Translations under genes and position numbers: made by a program
Source: Kluyvera intermedia
Lineage (GTDB): Bacteria; Pseudomonadota; Gammaproteobacteria; Enterobacterales; Enterobacteriaceae
Direction: 5' to 3'
Length of the DNA stretch: 40,541 bases
Assembly (NCBI RefSeq): GCF_021440345.1
Contig: NZ_JAKCNS010000018.1
Span: forward strand, 1 to 40,541
Notes under the pieces: generated by a model
Database searches by the model: none
What the model was told of the DNA's origin: nothing
What the model saw: the letters and a program-made list of their open reading frames with translations, nothing else
Shown: piece after piece, positions 39,500 through 40,541 of the stretch
Position numbering within the stretch: the stretch's first letter is position 1
How the letters are laid out: every line of letters begins with the position of its first letter

Positions 39500-40495
39500 T
39501 TACTTCTGCGCAGCCAGCGCTTCTTTAATCCAGCCGTCAAATACCTGCTGGTGAGCTTTCACCCAACCATCAACCTGACCCTGAACGTCGGCTTCGGATG
39601 ATTTACCGTCATGCATCATCGCGTTCTGCGCGTTGATATCGGACAGCGGCAGCTTCATGATGGCAAACAGCTTCGCCGCTGCCGGGTTTTTCTCAGCCCA
39701 GGCTTTGTTGGCCACAATGTGCATGGTACTTACCGGGAAACCGTAGTTGGCACCGTTAGACAGCTTGGTATCGATATCTTTCTGTACGCCCGGCAGGGAG
39801 GAGAACGGTACCTGCAGCCATACCACGTCTTTACCCGGTTTCAACACGTCGCTCACCCAGTACGGCGTCCAGGTGTAGTAGATAATCGGTTTACCTTCTT
39901 TGAAACGGGTGATGGTGTCGGCCATCATCGCCGCATAGTTCCCCTGATTATGCTCGACCGTTTTGGTCAGGTCATAGGCGTCCAACTGGTGGTTAATGAC
40001 CGCTTCGCAGCCCCAGCCGGGGTTGCAGCCCGTCAGGTCGGCTTTGCCGTTGCCGTTGGTGTCGAACAATTTGGCAATCTTCGGATCTTTAAGCTGTTCG
40101 ATATTGGTGATGTTGTACTGGTCGGCGGTTTTTTTGTCGATCAGGTAGCCCTGAGCGGCGCCATTGATCAGCGTGCCTTCACGATAGAATTTCTTGTCGC
40201 CGCCTGCGGCTTCATACATATCGTCATGCAGCGGGATCCAGTTTACGGCGGTGAAGGTGGCATCACCGGCGGCAATCGAGGTATAGCCAACGTTGTAATC
40301 CACTTCGTTCGGCTTATCGACGGTGTAGCCCAGTTTTTCCAGCGCGCGGCTGACCAGCAGGGTCTGGAAGGTCTCTTCTGACAGGGTACTCTGTATCGGC
40401 TGTACGGTAATGCCTTTCCCCGGCAGGTCAGCGGCGAAAGCGCTGGTGGAAACCAAAGTGGCGAAAGCGGTAGCAAAAACTAATGAGTGTCGCAT
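39500..40495 (-). CDS. proX: ProX, glycine betaine/proline betaine binding protein
   Basis: ProX is the periplasmic binding protein of the osmoregulated ProU (ProVWX) importer. It has 331 residues (E. coli 330). The signal peptide [21 protein letters not shown] is one residue over 20, so only its ends matter: a positive start and AFA cleavage before ADLPGKG. Tryptophans that form the betaine cage occur in [20 protein letters not shown] and [10 protein letters not shown] cysteine pair (CNPGWGC) can form the known disulfide. AGGAA precedes the ATG. proW and proV would lie beyond the window's right edge. Confidence 0.96.
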   Translation of the reverse strand: MRHSLVFATAFATLVSTSAFAADLPGKGITVQPIQSTLSEETFQTLLVSRALEKLGYTVDKPNEVDYNVGYTSIAAGDATFTAVNWIPLHDDMYEAAGGDKKFYREGTLINGAAQGYLIDKKTADQYNITNIEQLKDPKIAKLFDTNGNGKADLTGCNPGWGCEAVINHQLDAYDLTKTVEHNQGNYAAMMADTITRFKEGKPIIYYTWTPYWVSDVLKPGKDVVWLQVPFSSLPGVQKDIDTKLSNGANYGFPVSTMHIVANKAWAEKNPAAAKLFAIMKLPLSDINAQNAMMHDGKSSEADVQGQVDGWVKAHQQVFDGWIKEALAAQK

Positions 40496-40541
40496 CGTTG
40501 TTCCTTTAATAGTGATTGTTGCGGAGCATTGGGGCGGGGCG

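Overview
This window is chromosomal DNA of a member of the Enterobacteriaceae. Gene order and protein sequences match the 58-61 min region of Escherichia coli: asc, hydN/hypF, norVWR, srl, mltB, pncC, recA, recX, alaS, csrA, the serV/arg tRNA cluster, yqaBA, gshA, micA, luxS, emrBA, mprA and proX. Differences in content and sequence (extra fdhF, a nickel permease, a zinc-type ABC transporter, a BON lipoprotein, no ygaZH) rule out E. coli itself. They point to an Enterobacter/Klebsiella/Citrobacter-type genome. I cannot fix the genus from sequence alone.

Layout. (1) 1-4225: beta-glucoside system, ascF-ascB on the minus strand and the repressor ascG on the plus strand, with CRP-like and AscG-like sites between. 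(2) 4234-10359: a sigma54-type promoter drives hydN-fdhF-hypF-nickel permease. Together these genes link formate oxidation, [NiFe]-hydrogenase maturation and nickel uptake. The formate dehydrogenase has cysteine in place of selenocysteine at residue 140. (3) 10397-14785: NO detoxification, norV-norW (minus) and norR (plus), with three NorR boxes and a sigma54 promoter. (4) 14782-19862: sorbitol operon srlA-srlE-srlB-srlD-gutM-srlR-gutQ (minus). srlE carries an apparent 10-base deletion that shifts its last 46 codons out of frame. (5) 20000-24002: mltB, then a Zur-box-headed operon of a 35-residue membrane peptide, ABC ATPase, permease and binding protein, then an unrecognised small membrane protein on the other strand. 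(6) 24188-30512: core genes pncC, recA (SOS box), recX, alaS and csrA, then tRNA-Ser(GCT) and four tandem tRNA-Arg(ACG). (7) 30669-34497: BON lipoprotein, yqaB-yqaA, gshA (TTG start), the sRNA MicA with a sigmaE-like promoter (minus), and luxS. (8) 34667-40495: emrB-emrA-mprA, a major facilitator transporter and proX, all minus strand.

Most of the window is ordinary core genome. The points worth a second look are the Cys-type FdhF inside a complete hyd/hyp/nickel operon, the srlE frameshift, the Zur-headed operon with an unlisted micropeptide, the hairpins between genes of the srl and emr operons, and the stepwise-shrinking tRNA-Arg tandem array.
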